Made by a program: the position numbers and the translations under genes | Notes under the pieces: generated by a model | Seen by the model: the letters and a program-made list of their open reading frames with translations, nothing else | The model's database searches: none | What the model was told of the DNA's origin: nothing | Shown: in pieces, positions 1 to 12,000 of the stretch | How positions within the stretch are numbered: the first letter of the stretch is position 1 | How the letters are laid out: the number at the start of each line of letters is the position of its first letter | Source: Terfezia claveryi | Lineage: Eukaryota > Ascomycota > Pezizomycetes > Pezizales > Pezizaceae | Direction of reading: 5' to 3' | NCBI GenBank assembly: GCA_015179025.1 | Contig: WHUX01000018.1 | Coordinates: 124,001-188,000 of the forward strand | DNA length: 64,000 nucleotides

Positions 1-982
1 GTAACCAGTAAAACCAGCGTATAATGCTGTTGGCGTCTGACCAGCATGAGTCAAGCAAGCTCTTGTGTCAGCCCCTGATTTGCGTAACCATATGATGCTA
101 CACCCTGTGTATTAGCTGCGAGATCAGCGCGAATCACCACATGCTTCTCATCATTGTTGACCTCCGCGACATTCTCTTTCATGTTTGGCTCAGTTTCTAC
201 TTGTCCCTGGTCCTCTGGTCCATCTTCCTTTCCCCCCTTCCTCCTGATCTTCCTCTTCTTCCTGATCTTCTTCTTCTTCTTAATTTTCCTCTTCCTTCTG
301 CTCTTCTTCTCCCCTTCCCGATTGCTCACCGACAGGCTTGGCCGCCCACCCCCCACTCCCATTGGCGCCACGATCAATGTCATTAACCTCAATGTAATAT
401 TTGCCTGGGAACCTTCCTGTGTTGAGCGTCGTAACTAAACAGATGATAACTTATGTTAGACTTTTGCAAAAGCCGCGGAAGGGGAACATACAGATTGTCG
501 TACAAGCCATCAGTTTGCTTTCTTTCTGTTAACTAAACAAGTCAATACTGTTTCGTCCTTCGATTTCATCGTCTTTTTGATAGATCGAGTAGCAAAAATT
601 CTTGACAGTTAGGTGTGAAAACCGCACCCTTGGCTCTCGTCAACTTCGACAGCGATCCACATTCCTGCAGTACCTCATCTGCAGTTTCAATCAATCTCAA
701 CATGGTCGTCAAAATCAAACTCTTCTACTCCCTCAGTTGCGCCCAACTCGGATAAATTCAGCTCCATATGTGAGAGGGAATAAGGACTGCCTGAAATCAA
801 GAGACTTCTCTAGCATTTAGCTAATATAAGTTCATAGCTCATATATTCCAGAGGGGAGTGTAGCAAGTTTGTGCTGTAGCCTTAATTTCGATGGCTTGGA
901 AACGTCTCAAGCATGAGGGTTGCATGACGGACATCCTGCAGAGATGCGAACGGCAGGCTCAACGATCCGCTCTGAGGCGTGC

Positions 983-2548
983 TTAATCCTGAACCTTCGT
1001 TTGCACATAGATCCTAATGTTCTCCGAGACCTGAGCAGCATTCATATTGATTTTGGATGCAGTAGCAAGTGTTGCCTCAATATCTGGTTTCAGACGACTA
1101 GTGCACAGAACTTTTACCGTGCACTTCAAATTCCATGCTTCTATCATAGTCCGGTGTTCCAACAGTTTAGTTTCTTCGCATTCGTCCAATGCATCAATAA
1201 CAATGAAAGCCGTTACATTGTCCTCAAGCAATTCCAGCATGCTTTGGAGCAATTTCCATCTTCTAAAGTATTTTAAGACGTGTTGCGCTGGGCTAGCCTG
1301 AGAAAGTATTGTCAGTCTCCGCTAGTAAGGTTTGTGGTGGGCTATGACTGGGCATCTGGTAAAAAGTTATTTCTAACGAGGTCATTGGTTTCGTAGCATT
1401 TATAACAAAAAAGTGGATACCTATGCTCTTATGCTCCTCTTCGGTGACAATACTAGTATCAGAAAGCAGAGAGTACAGACTTCCCGGTCCCTAAATTATC
1501 CAATATAAATAGGTCAGCACATGCCCCTTGTTGAAAGATAATACCATGTACCTGGGATACTGGAAATCCTCAATAGGCTGCTTTTTTGACCACTCAACCA
1601 ACTTTGATACGTAGGATCCGCAAGTATCCATGCGCATGTCCCAGCTTTGTGGTTATTTATATTTCTCTCCCTCTCTGATGTTCTTTGCCATCTTCGTTGC
1701 AATCTTTCTTGATCAAACTCAAGAACAGCTTTATGCTCCTGAGCACCTAACCCCAAATCGCGGCCTGGTGGGTATAATAGTCTCATATTCTCTGGCTTAA
1801 GACCACTTCTTCCATTACAGTTATGAGCTTTCGATGCCTCAATATCACTCGTGGTCATCCACTTCAGCAAATCAGCACTCTCTCTGTCCATTAAGTGGAT
1901 AAATTTAGTCACTCACCGTCTGAATTATACTTAACTCCCACAGATAACTCGTAAATATGCGAACGCCTGTCCGTTCGATACCGCTTGTACCGTTAACGGA
2001 TCAGCTGCATTGGCAAATAACTCAGTATTATTGCAATAAATTTCCAACCATGTCCCGCAAATACCCTTCTTTGTACCGCCGGCTCGAGTCTCACGGGTAT
2101 AATAATATTTCTGTGCCTCATGGACAGGCGAAGTTCCTTCGCCAAACTGAATGAGGCCATGTAGCAGACATGATATTGTATCAGGTAACCTTGAAGGAAC
2201 GCCAAATGGTGCCCTACACAAATATGCCTCGTAGTAGCCGATCCGGGGGTTTGTCCCAATTGTACCCAGGCGTTTAATCCGATTTTCAGCGCCTCATTCA
2301 AGTTATTCAAGCCAGCCCTTGCCCCACCCCATGCACAGCCTAAGTCCATACAGCCTAAGTCCATACCCAGTCACGCAGGTCCTGAGGAACCCAAATGTCG
2401 TTGTCATAGCGAACTGAAGTGTTATTGGTTGGTAAATACTATGTACACGGCGTGGGGTAAAGAATATTCTAGCGCCGGAGTCACGCGCTGCCGCAACGTC
2501 ATCCACCGGTATCATCATCCAAAACCCCTTACCCCCAACTATACTCAC
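983..2548 (-). pseudogene. Decayed NACHT-type NTPase (fungal NLR-like) relic
   Basis: Read on the minus strand, 1912-1550 gives a segment ending AGTCAWILADPTYQSWLSGQ and then SIPG, the stretch that precedes the P-loop in fungal NACHT proteins. A 62-nt GT..AG intron (about 1549-1488, branch TGCTGAC) joins SIPG to GTGKSVLSAF, a Walker A motif. A stop codon follows at once. Further on, 1252-983 encodes FIVIDALDECEE (Walker B) and KVLCTSRLKPDIEATL, as expected of a NACHT core. The stretch between 1480 and 1253 keeps fragments such as IHFFVINATKP but in shifted frames. Upstream pieces (2548-1931) keep short protein-like runs such as DIWVPQDLRDWVW interrupted by stops. NACHT proteins act as intracellular sensors in heterokaryon incompatibility and immunity. 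No C-terminal repeat domain is seen here. The family call is firm for 983-1912 and weak upstream. Confidence 0.62.
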
Positions 2549-2664
2549 AGCTACGGTTCATCCTGCAACCATCATGCCAGACAGTTATTCTGCCTGTTGT
2601 TCAACAAAAATAGACCCTGGAATCAGCTAAGTCTTGTTGACTGTTCATGCGTTGCGCATCTACA

Positions 2665-3705
2665 CCGCGCAAAGGAGGCTGAGGTCACTCGCCTTGCCCT
2701 AGCTGATGAGAGTTTGCTATAGGAGTTCCATTGCTGCCCACAGAGCTTCCTATCCATCGTCCGATGTCAGTCGATCCTGATTTTGTGCCCACTTCCGACA
2801 CCGATTCCGAGATCTCATCTTGATTCCGATTCACCCGACCAGTCAAATGTTCCGTCCGATCAGCCAGCCACTTACAGCGTTCTGTCCGATGTCAATCAGC
2901 GGCCTCCAGTGTTCCAAGCCTCCTTTCTTTCGGTCGGGTCCCTGCTGGAGCATTAATACCACTCAATCGGATTGTCGGAGTTTGATGCGATGGGAACACT
3001 ATCGGAGGGTATATTTGAGCAGCTTGTGTTCCCATGGCATTCGGGTAAGTCCGCGCTGCAAGTCATTTGGAGAGATCGGAGGAAGTGAAGAAGATGGAGA
3101 ATGTGTCGTTCGGAAAGGTCGATGGGAGCGGCCGGAGATATTGCAACATAGGAAATAATCATAGGGAAATACACAACACATACACAGAAGAAAGGAATAG
3201 CAGTACATAACATTAGCGAAATCGTTTCCTTCCCGCTCGTATTGGTAGTCAATAGGGGGCCCATAACCTGATTGTTCGAAGATACTATTGGATCTGAGAC
3301 GCTTGCTGGCATGGCCACACACACAGCCAATTTGCGATCCTCCTATATCTTATTGGTTGTCAGTGGTCGCTGCCGTCAGTTTTACAGTCTGTACAGATGT
3401 TTTTGCAACATTGTTTCGAACAATACCATCTGTGTCAGTTACTTCTTCGATTTCTGTAACCCGCTTTATATGTTCGAGCCTATTTAAAAAAAGGTCATTC
3501 CTTGGTTAGAGCTACATTGTCCAACATATATTTCGATTGGTCCGTTCAAAGCCCTTTCAATTGCCTAGGTTTGGGTTATGAATCGGAACCCAGGGTTCAA
3601 AATCAGGATTGACCGACATCGGAAAAGATCTGTAAGCAACGGAACTCCTGTCTCAGGCTCTCTATCGGTCAGGAGAAGGCGAATGACCTCAGCCTCCTTT
3701 GCGCG
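2665..3705. repeat. Pair of about 120-bp inverted repeats with a 0.8-kb spacer
   Basis: The sequence near 2665-2785 (CGCGCAAAGGAGGCTGAGGT, then AGGAGTTCC and GATCCTGATTTTG) recurs on the opposite strand near 3705-3595 with scattered mismatches. The arms face each other across about 0.8 kb holding no recognisable gene. Both copies translate to a similar run (RAKEAEVxRL), which may be a remnant of coding sequence. It may be a decayed TIR element or an inverted duplication of a gene fragment. Confidence 0.5.
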
Positions 3706-4501
3706 ACCCCCCTGGTGTACCAGGAACAGTTCGCTGGGACGACGACACAATTTTGCCCACAAATTGAGATATCTCCAGTCAGCATAAAATGTAAGGGGAT
3801 GGGGGTTGAGAAGTACAGGGCAAGCACTGGAATCTCCATCTGATTCATGTGAGTGTACATAAATTGGGTATATAAGGCAGAATAAATCCTGTACATAGAT
3901 CGAAACGAGCAGTATAAGAGCGAAAGGCACATTCATGTAGCTAGCAAAGATACGAAACCTCGAGATTTCAATATCAGCTCGAACGTCCCAGTCCGACCTA
4001 CCGCTGAACAAAATATCCTCCTATATCCTACAAGAAGACCCTGCACTCCTATAGGAAATTTGTTGGTATGAACACCTCAGTAATCTGGCCCATCTGGTAT
4101 ATAGATGGATCGGCTATAGCAAGGTCCGGTATAGCAACACAGTCTCAACCATATTGGCTTGTTCACGCCCTGTGTAAACCTCAGTTCCTTCCTACACGTG
4201 ACCGGTGCCCGAGATTTGATCTCCCCCCTCCTCGCTGGCAGCTGTATGGGTACTCGATATGTTCTAAGGAGAAGAATAGTATCTCCTTACTGCTTAAGGA
4301 TTATCAATCGTGAGCATGTAACTAGCTGTATTATTGTTAGCTAGCAGTCCCTCAACATGGCTTCAAATGTCCGCTTTACTTACTGGCTTGTCGACTCGTG
4401 GTCAATCAGAGAGGCTTTCCGGGTACCTTTCTGGTGGTTGTAAGTAAACAACCGCACTAACAACCGCAATATTTGACACCGTAGACAATGAATCTATCAT
4501 T

Positions 4502-4616
4502 GGTTCTATGGCGCAATTGGTTAGCGCGTCCGGCTGTTAATAGCGCACTACTCATGATTGGGTTGGTGTGCGTTAATGATACCGGGAGGTTGAAAGTTCG
4601 AGTCTTTCTAGTACCG
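4502..4616 (+). tRNA. tRNA-Asn (GTT) with intron
   Basis: A full cloverleaf can be drawn. The acceptor stem is GGTTCTA/TAGTACC with one T-T mismatch. The D arm lies in GGCGCAATTGGTTAGCGC, the anticodon stem is TCCGG/CCGGG, and the anticodon GTT is at 4536-4538. The T arm is GAAAG-TTCGAGT-CTTTC. About 41 nt of intron follows position 37 and can fold on itself (GCGCAC/GTGTGC). The box B sequence GTTCGAGTC is intact. A T-rich run about 5 nt downstream (from 4620) is a suitable Pol III terminator. The intron position is canonical for eukaryotic nuclear tRNAs. The U-U mismatch in the acceptor stem is slightly unusual. Confidence 0.93.
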
Positions 4617-7600
4617 TAGATTTTTGTTTTTTATTACTCAAGAGTAGTTATGCACAAACACTGTTTGGGTATTTAGAGTGTAAACCTGAGATTACTGATG
4701 TCTGTCCCCACTCTCTATGACGGAAGATTATACATCTCGTCTGCTAGGAAACCAGTTTACCGTTGGGCTTCCACCCCAGTCTCAGAATCCGCAGCTAACG
4801 TCAATCCTCGGACCAGGATATAGTGCTAGGATCTTTTGCACCCAGCAGGGTCAATTCCATAACGCTAAATCGGCTTGCACACGTAACTATCATGCCATTC
4901 GCGAGTATTTATTTCTCAATACCCACAAGTTGTGCTTTATAGAAACCCCCCCGTACACAAGTACTTATTATATCACTTGAAAGCTCTGCTTACGCAAGGG
5001 GTTGAATATCTGGAATGGAGCTCCTTGCACTTTTTCCCAATTTGCTTTTGATAGCAGCTCAATGACGTTTTAGTCAGGTTTCCAAAGCCGTTTGAAACAA
5101 AAATCTTGATCCCAATGTAATATTGGTCACAAGCCGACCCCAAAAACGTTGTCTCAACTACTGGTGGGATGGAAAGCCACCTGATTGATGACAGGTTCCC
5201 ATGTGGGTCAGGAACTTACTAAGGTGTTAGATTAGGCACTGGGTACTTCCAAGCCAGACTAGGTACTTCCTATACCTGCCTTCAAGCATCGGAGTTTCTA
5301 GGCAGACATTGAGACACGTGGACGTTCGATGGCAATCTGTCAAACTTGCCATGTTATCTGGCCTATCAAATCTGATTCAGTACCCCGCCTTCACATCCCC
5401 ATTGTGAGAGGTTCCAGATCGACGGATGACTTGAAGCAAGACAGTGATATACAGTCCATCTCTCTTGCCGTCTATTCCAGCATCCCGGCCTTATGTGTTG
5501 GTGAAGTATGCAGTATTCCGAATAGAGAGAGAATGGAGAACGAGCTCTCAAGCCCCGGGTGGAGTTGCCTGTTAGACTCCGCAAACTGTATATGTATCCC
5601 TGAAGACTCCGTCTCATAATCATCAGGCTAAGTGGGGATTGGTCCATCACTAGGCAAATTCTACTGAGAGAAACAATCCATGAGAGATACCTACATCCAG
5701 TAATGAGGAGACTCGATGATTGGGTAAATGGAAACTTTTGGAATCAGAGCACCTCCGCCGAAAGCAGGGTATCCTCAAGCCCCCGCACCTCCATATCTAT
5801 GCCCAGCTGTGTGGCTTAAGAGACATAAATGAAGTGGAACGTGATATACAGAAAAAGCAATATGATAAGTAGATAGCGGGTACCGCCTTTCGACGTATGC
5901 ACGTGAAAGCAATTATCATAATCCTTGGTCGAACGTCAGTGGGATGTCGCTTTCCCCTCCTCCCCGCATCTTCCATGCAGACACAGGGGTGTCTAGCGCT
6001 GATATTGATATTGTGGATCGTTCGTAGGATCGAGACTACGTTCGTAGGTACCGCATGATCAGTAGATACTATGCTTAATAGCTGATAGGTACCCTATACT
6101 ATCATAGGTATAGCTACTTCCCGATTAAGACGACCAGAGCATGTCTCCACAATTTGGCGGGGGGATTGTGCCAACCAGACTATGTCCACAAGGTTCTATC
6201 AACAAAAGCTAGTTAAAATGAGCATGGGTGAAAATGGAACGCTGCTATCAGGCGAAGCGGTAGTGGCACTTTACATGTCCAACATACATACATGTACATA
6301 CATACATACATACATACATACATACATACATACATACATACATCCTACATATCTACATACTAGATACATATAGTCTGGCTTGCACTAGCCCCTCCCCAGG
6401 AGGAGATACATACTGTACATATGGAGCATAGGTACCTAGTCTGGCTATACCGAGGGGTACAAGCACAATCACAGATAAGGAGTCGCGGCCCCTCCCCTCA
6501 AGCAAAATCACTGTGGTTGGTAGGGTAGTTCCTATGGCTTGAAAAACAATCATTGTTAGAGGATATATTCTCCACTTATAGAACAATTGAGAAAATACAC
6601 CATCCTCTCTGCCTATAGTTAAATTCTTCACCCACGGAGACAAAGTTGCACCACCTACACTAGTATTGCGCCTCCCTATATATATTTGCCAAGCCCCATT
6701 GAAATAACGTTGCCAGAGCAATGCTCGTGATTACGGTATTTGAATCCAAGCCAATCAATAAAAAATAATGTTTGTTTGTTCGCTTGCGTGATAACCAGGT
6801 TCGGCCCAACTAACCCCAAACGCATATGTCAAACCCGTTTTTTCTGAGCTATTTTCTGATGCGGCGGAAATTAGGGAAAACGCACAAACACAATAATACA
6901 ACAACTGAGGGAAAGTGCAAAAAGCCTCGAGTGCAAAAGCCTCGGGAAAATTTTTCAACAAAAGCTTGTACATCATACCAATTCTCATAACCAGGGGACA
7001 AGTTCCTTGCTCGGTCGTGTGCTTCTACGAGGGTCTGGGTACGCGTGCACGGAGGAGGGGATAGGTAATCTAAAGAGAGTCAAAGTCACTCGGCAACGTA
7101 CCTACCTACTGTTCCTTCTTCCAAGTGGTTCAAACAAATGGAAGGTTGGAATACCGGGCTTCGAATTGATGGGGCAAAGGTTTCTTCGAGCGAGGGCTCC
7201 GAGGCTCCGCCTCTAAGGTACCGTACAACCAGACTATGCACTTCTCAGGTATAGCCAGCCATCGGGAGATTTGCATTGCAACCTGGCCTTGCAGTTTACA
7301 GGTAATGACCCTTGGCAGGATCATCTCCAACGGAGGCCCTACCCTGAATCTTCCCTTCGTCAACCAAACCCCTCCCCCCAATTTATCGGTATAGTTCTAG
7401 TTTGGGAGGCGAACTTCCATAGACGCATAAATGTTACAAAATGGATTTTTTTCCCCCTTTGATAAGCCACAATGTAATGGAAGTACACGGGGTCTCGTGG
7501 ACTGTCATCTGATGGGGTTCAGTTTGCTATTAAAAAAAGCAGGGGAAATGAAAATTGAGGGTGTTGTCCCCAGCGTTTGTGAAGATGTCTAGCTCAGTCG

Positions 7601-8651
7601 TGTCGTTACAGCGACAGCCAAACTACTACAACTGCCGTCCAATCGCCCTTCATGTATTAATACCTCTTATAATACCGCGGTGATCATGGTCCTCGTCCAC
7701 AGTAATATAAGGACTTATTGATATGAACTTTTCCCTCCATAAAACACCAATTCTAACTCGTTCTAATTCGTTACAGCAACCCCAGCCAACTGTGCTGCCC
7801 CCTGTCTCCCCCTGTCTCCCCCTGTCTCCCCTGTCTGAGAAGTTGAAAAGAGTCAAGGTCTCGGGTGTAGGCGATGTAATAGATGTTGAATGTACATGTC
7901 AAGTATGCAAGGTAGGCATACCATACTTGTACTGCACTATCTTGATGCTGTGGAATAAGAAAAAAAAGGAGGTGCATGAAGCTGGCGTTGGTGAAACATG
8001 ATAAACCCAACACATTTGCCTCCCAAGACTTTGAACGTTTCTGTAATTCATGAGTGGTCCCGAAAGCAGTGCCGTGGAAGCTGATCCCACTGACAAGGAG
8101 GTTCGATTGGGGATCTGACCTGAGAGGTTCACACACCCAAATATCGTGCTGCTTTTTCAACTCGCGCGTGGCAAGGATAGGGACTCCTGCCAACGATAGA
8201 CATGCCGCTGGAACGCCTCTCAAATTTCCGGCCTTTTGAATTTGTCCTTAAAGTTTCTGGTGATCGCACCCTCTTCATGAACCTGGTCTCGCTACTAACC
8301 GTGCACTCGACTGACTGGGAGGTGTCGTCCCGGACTGGCTGGGTGCGGAATGGGGGTGATGGGACTGTTGTTGCGTGTTGTGCTTGTGCAACTAAGTTGT
8401 CTTTGTGGGTCGTCCGTTCGGGTTGCTTGGTGGTGCACAGTGAACCGTTCCGGCCTTACATAAAACCTTCTCTCCCGTCTCTACCCCTCCGCTTCCTCTT
8501 CCCTTCTGCCTCGTTCCCATCTCAACCTTCAACAGCGAACAAACTTCGGCCTTCCGCTCCTTTCATACAACAGCCTCGTCGGAAAGCTACTTCCTTTAAT
8601 CAGCTTAATACCTTTTAATACTCGCTCCCCACAAAAACAAACATATTCGAA
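4617..8651. other. Intergenic, no gene supported
   Basis: I see no domain-bearing or convincingly spliced ORF here. It holds a CATA microsatellite (6281-6345), two to four copies of the TAGTCTGG..GGCAC motif (6168-6185, 6371-6388, about 6437, 7224-7238), short CCCTGTCTC repeats near 7800-7830, and, from about 8455, a C/T-rich tract that is probably the promoter and 5' UTR of the gene at 8652. Confidence 0.5.
6281..6345. repeat. Tetranucleotide microsatellite (CATA)n
   Basis: About 15 uninterrupted to lightly interrupted copies of CATA/TACA are visible. Confidence 0.95.
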
Positions 8652-9096
8652 ATGTCTGAAGTCGAGAACAAGCCTGTTGAGGTCCCAGCTGCTGAGCCAG
8701 CCCCAGCTGAAGACACCGCTGCTGTCGACGTTGTGAGTATATGCTCGGCTTGGGAACTCGTCTTGCGATGGAAGGCTATTTGCTCAATATCAAGGGGAGT
8801 ACTAATAACAATTTGGATCAGAAGACCACTACCAATGCCGTCAAGAAGGTTGACAAGAAAAGTTTGCTCACCAAATTGTGAGTAAACTCCCCTTCCGACA
8901 CTCCAAACTTTTCGTCACATCAAAACAAGCAATCCCTTTTATCCCTATTAGAATACGCTGCTCACACATCGTCCCTCATAGGAAAGCCATCATTAAGAAG
9001 GTTCTCCCAACCAAGAAGGTTGCGGCCTCTGGCACAACAGAAGAGCCAGCAAACGAGGCTGCTGCCCCGGTGCAGCCACAAACTGCTGCTGCTTAG
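8652..9096 (+). CDS. Small spliced Ala/Pro/Lys-rich protein, 83 aa
   Basis: Three exons give one open frame: 8652-8732, 8822-8877 and 8982-9096. Both introns (89 and 104 nt) have GTGAGT donors and AG acceptors, and the phases match. The 83-residue product starts MSEVENKPVEVPAAEPAPAE, acidic and Ala/Pro-rich. It has a central basic stretch spanning the exon 2/3 junction (KKVDKKSLLTKL, then KAIIKKVLPTKK) that could form an amphipathic helix, and ends in an Ala/Gln-rich tail. There is no signal peptide or membrane segment. A pyrimidine-rich leader precedes the ATG (context TCGAAATG), typical of well-expressed fungal genes, and a long AT-rich non-coding region follows. I do not recognise the family; clean splicing and compositional order argue that it is real. 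Confidence 0.72.
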
Positions 9097-12000
9097 GCGC
9101 CTCACAATCATCCAAAGTCAAAATATATCTCCTCCGAGCTCGCTACGTTCTAGTTTAATGAAGTCTTCTGGGACATGGATAGACTACGTGGATGGGACTA
9201 GGGGGCCTATGTTGTGCTGAATGGATGTGTGCATTTTGTCTCTGTATCTGTGCGTGTAATCCGGTCGGTTGGTGCGGGAGTTTTTTTGCTTTTTTTTTTC
9301 ATGCGACGTTTGGTCCGTTTGTTCTCATGAAGTAAGGCTGCAAGAAAAAGGGGTTGTTGGGGAAGTGAGACGAGATGGGGAGGATAGGCAAGACATTATA
9401 GAAAAGGGTTATCTTAATACTGGGCTCGTGGTTTTTCACTCGCCTCATTACCTCACGATTGTTTTTTTGTTCCTCCTCGCTGGCCACATTTCTCCCGGCC
9501 GCTTCCAATTCTTGACTACTCTATCAAATGGAGGTTTGCTGCAAGTACGTATTAATCTGGTTCTGGATGATATTTTCCCTCTTTCTCTTGTAATATTTCC
9601 TTGGGGCTCTACACGTATCTTTTTTTTTTATTTATTTATTTATACATCTTGCTTGATCTGCTGCCTCTGCTATAGCCTGCTTCTCAAGCGGTGAACACAG
9701 ACGGCATCCACACAAACAATATCCGCTAATATCTCTTCCCTCTTCCGCTCCCCTGCCCCTATCCATCTACTCGGCGCTTGGTTATTATTATTATTGTTTT
9801 TTTTTGTTTTGTTTTGCTTCCGTTATTTTGTTACTTTTTTTTTGCTTGTTTGTCCCGGAGTCAGATACGTACAAATCATATGTAATTTGAATGTCTCAAG
9901 AAAAAAAAAATCAAATCAAACTCAAATCAAAATCAAATCAAATCCAAACGGTGAGGGAAGGAAACAAACATAATTTCGGGAGTGTGACAAGCGTGTGTTT
10001 ATTGTTAGTCTCCCCCTTTCCCCCCCCCCCACTCCTAATTTCGGTATGCATTTTATTGTGAGAAACTTTGACATTTTGGGGAGCGAGAGAGATGGCCAGA
10101 TCGCGGTGCATTATTGTACTCCGTACCTAGTACCTAGGTACTGACGATCATTGAATATGGAAAGTTGACCCGCTCTTTCCTGTTTTATTTTTTTTTATTT
10201 TTATTTTTTAAATTTTTTTTACGCGCCCTGTGCTTTGCTGTGCTGTGCACATACATACGGTATACCAGGAAGACCCCTGGGGCTTTCGGTGCGCGCCGAC
10301 ATGAGGATCTACTGGTACCTTTTTTGGAACAAAAATAAGTAGGTACCTGGTTACCGTAGTGATGAGTGTAGGGTATTAGTGTAGTGTTATTTAGGTAGGG
10401 GTGAAATTTCTCATTTTCTTTGCGAACTTTCACATGCGAATTGATATTCTGTGGGACCCGGCGATCTAAATTGTTGGAATTTGCGAAAATAACCTGGTAG
10501 GTTTGGGAAGGGAGGGGTGGGGGGAAGCAGAAAATAAAAAAATTAAAAAAATCTATATTTAGGTACAGCATAATTTAGTCCAATTGCATTTGCAATATTT
10601 GCGATTATTGGTAGAGATGGACATTGAAACGAAAGTGTGAACAATAATTGAAATACATAGCACAGTTAATTAAGTTAGAATCTACGGTATGTAATGTAAG
10701 CTCAGTCGACTTGGGTGGTGGGCTTACTCTTTGAATGAAGCTAGGGGGACGTTTTGTTCTTGGAGGGTTATTCTTCTGCTGTTGCAGGGTGGTGTGACTG
10801 ATCTCCTGGCGGGCCATGCCCTGGAAATCTTGATTATAATAGGCTCGATGTGGTTAAGGGGATGCAGAAGCTGTTGTGGTCTGATGATATTTATTTACTT
10901 AAGATTCGTTGCAAGTGCGTAGTAGCGGTAGGATTCATACCTATTCTAGGGATGGGATATATATATTCCAGAACACAGGTGTGTGGTTTTGGGTGCAATG
11001 AAGAAAAGTATATTCCTCATCTTATAGAACCTCGATGCGGTTTCCTGTAATGTAGAGATGGTTAGGGATTAGCATAGTGTAATATTCAAAATATGGAAAT
11101 GATAAGACACGCGAATTCAGGGTAATGAATCTGAGAGCATGAATTATATTTCTCAGAGGGCCGGAGGAGGCAACATAACATTGCCATCTAACATCTTGCA
11201 GTCTGAAAGGACTAATACCTTTTTCTACACCACCTCTGCGCCCTGCACTCCTGGTAAAGGCAGCGGGAGAGTCTCAGAGATCCTTACCCTGTTCACTTCA
11301 GTGGTAATCAGCCGTCTCAGGAACCTCCTAACCTTCCATGGATAACTTGCTGTTCCAAGGTAGTTTCTGGGGATAATTTTGAGCCTAGGGCACAGTTTGT
11401 CTCTATGGAAAAGCATGTGGTGTGATCTCGATTGAATGGGGACGGCCTAGCTTGGACCCCCGGTGATTTTGCATTTAGCCATGGGTTAGCGAATGAGTAA
11501 AGTCTATAGCGGGGAGAAAAGTTGAAATGACTTTCTTGACGGAGGGCAATTTGTAGTCGTAGGTTATAGTTGGAATGGACTCTTCTCTGTCGAGCTAAAC
11601 ACTTGCTAAGTTCGTCTGTTGTGTGGACTCAAGAATAGTTCGTTGGTTATCCTCAGGACAGACTCCCTCCGGTTCCCCGTATATTGTACCGCTATAGTCT
11701 GGTTACTTCTGTAAGGGTCGGTGTATAGTTTTAATCGAACATAGACCTCCCACACAGATGCTTGCGTGTATCTCCCCCTCCCCCTCCCCCTCCCCCTCCC
11801 CCCTTGTCTTATTACCACCCCCCCTGTGTTTTGAGTCCGTGTATGAAGGAAGCATCCCCTAAGGTTTTGCTCATTGCCCTTTTTTCTTCCTTGCGATTAG
11901 TGATGTATGTACTCATTGGCTTTTGCCTTCTGAAGTATGAATCAAACAATTAAACGGTTCCGGATTCCTATTAAAAAAATGTGAGGTACATAGTTTCAGG

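Noticed and set aside
141..438. Overlapping plus and minus frames with leucine- or lysine-rich runs near the left edge
   Set aside because: Caused by a CTT/TTC-rich tract; no start context, domain or splice logic.
8202..8618. 138-codon frame upstream of the 8652 gene
   Set aside because: Lies in the C/T-rich promoter and leader; no domain; probable upstream non-coding sequence.
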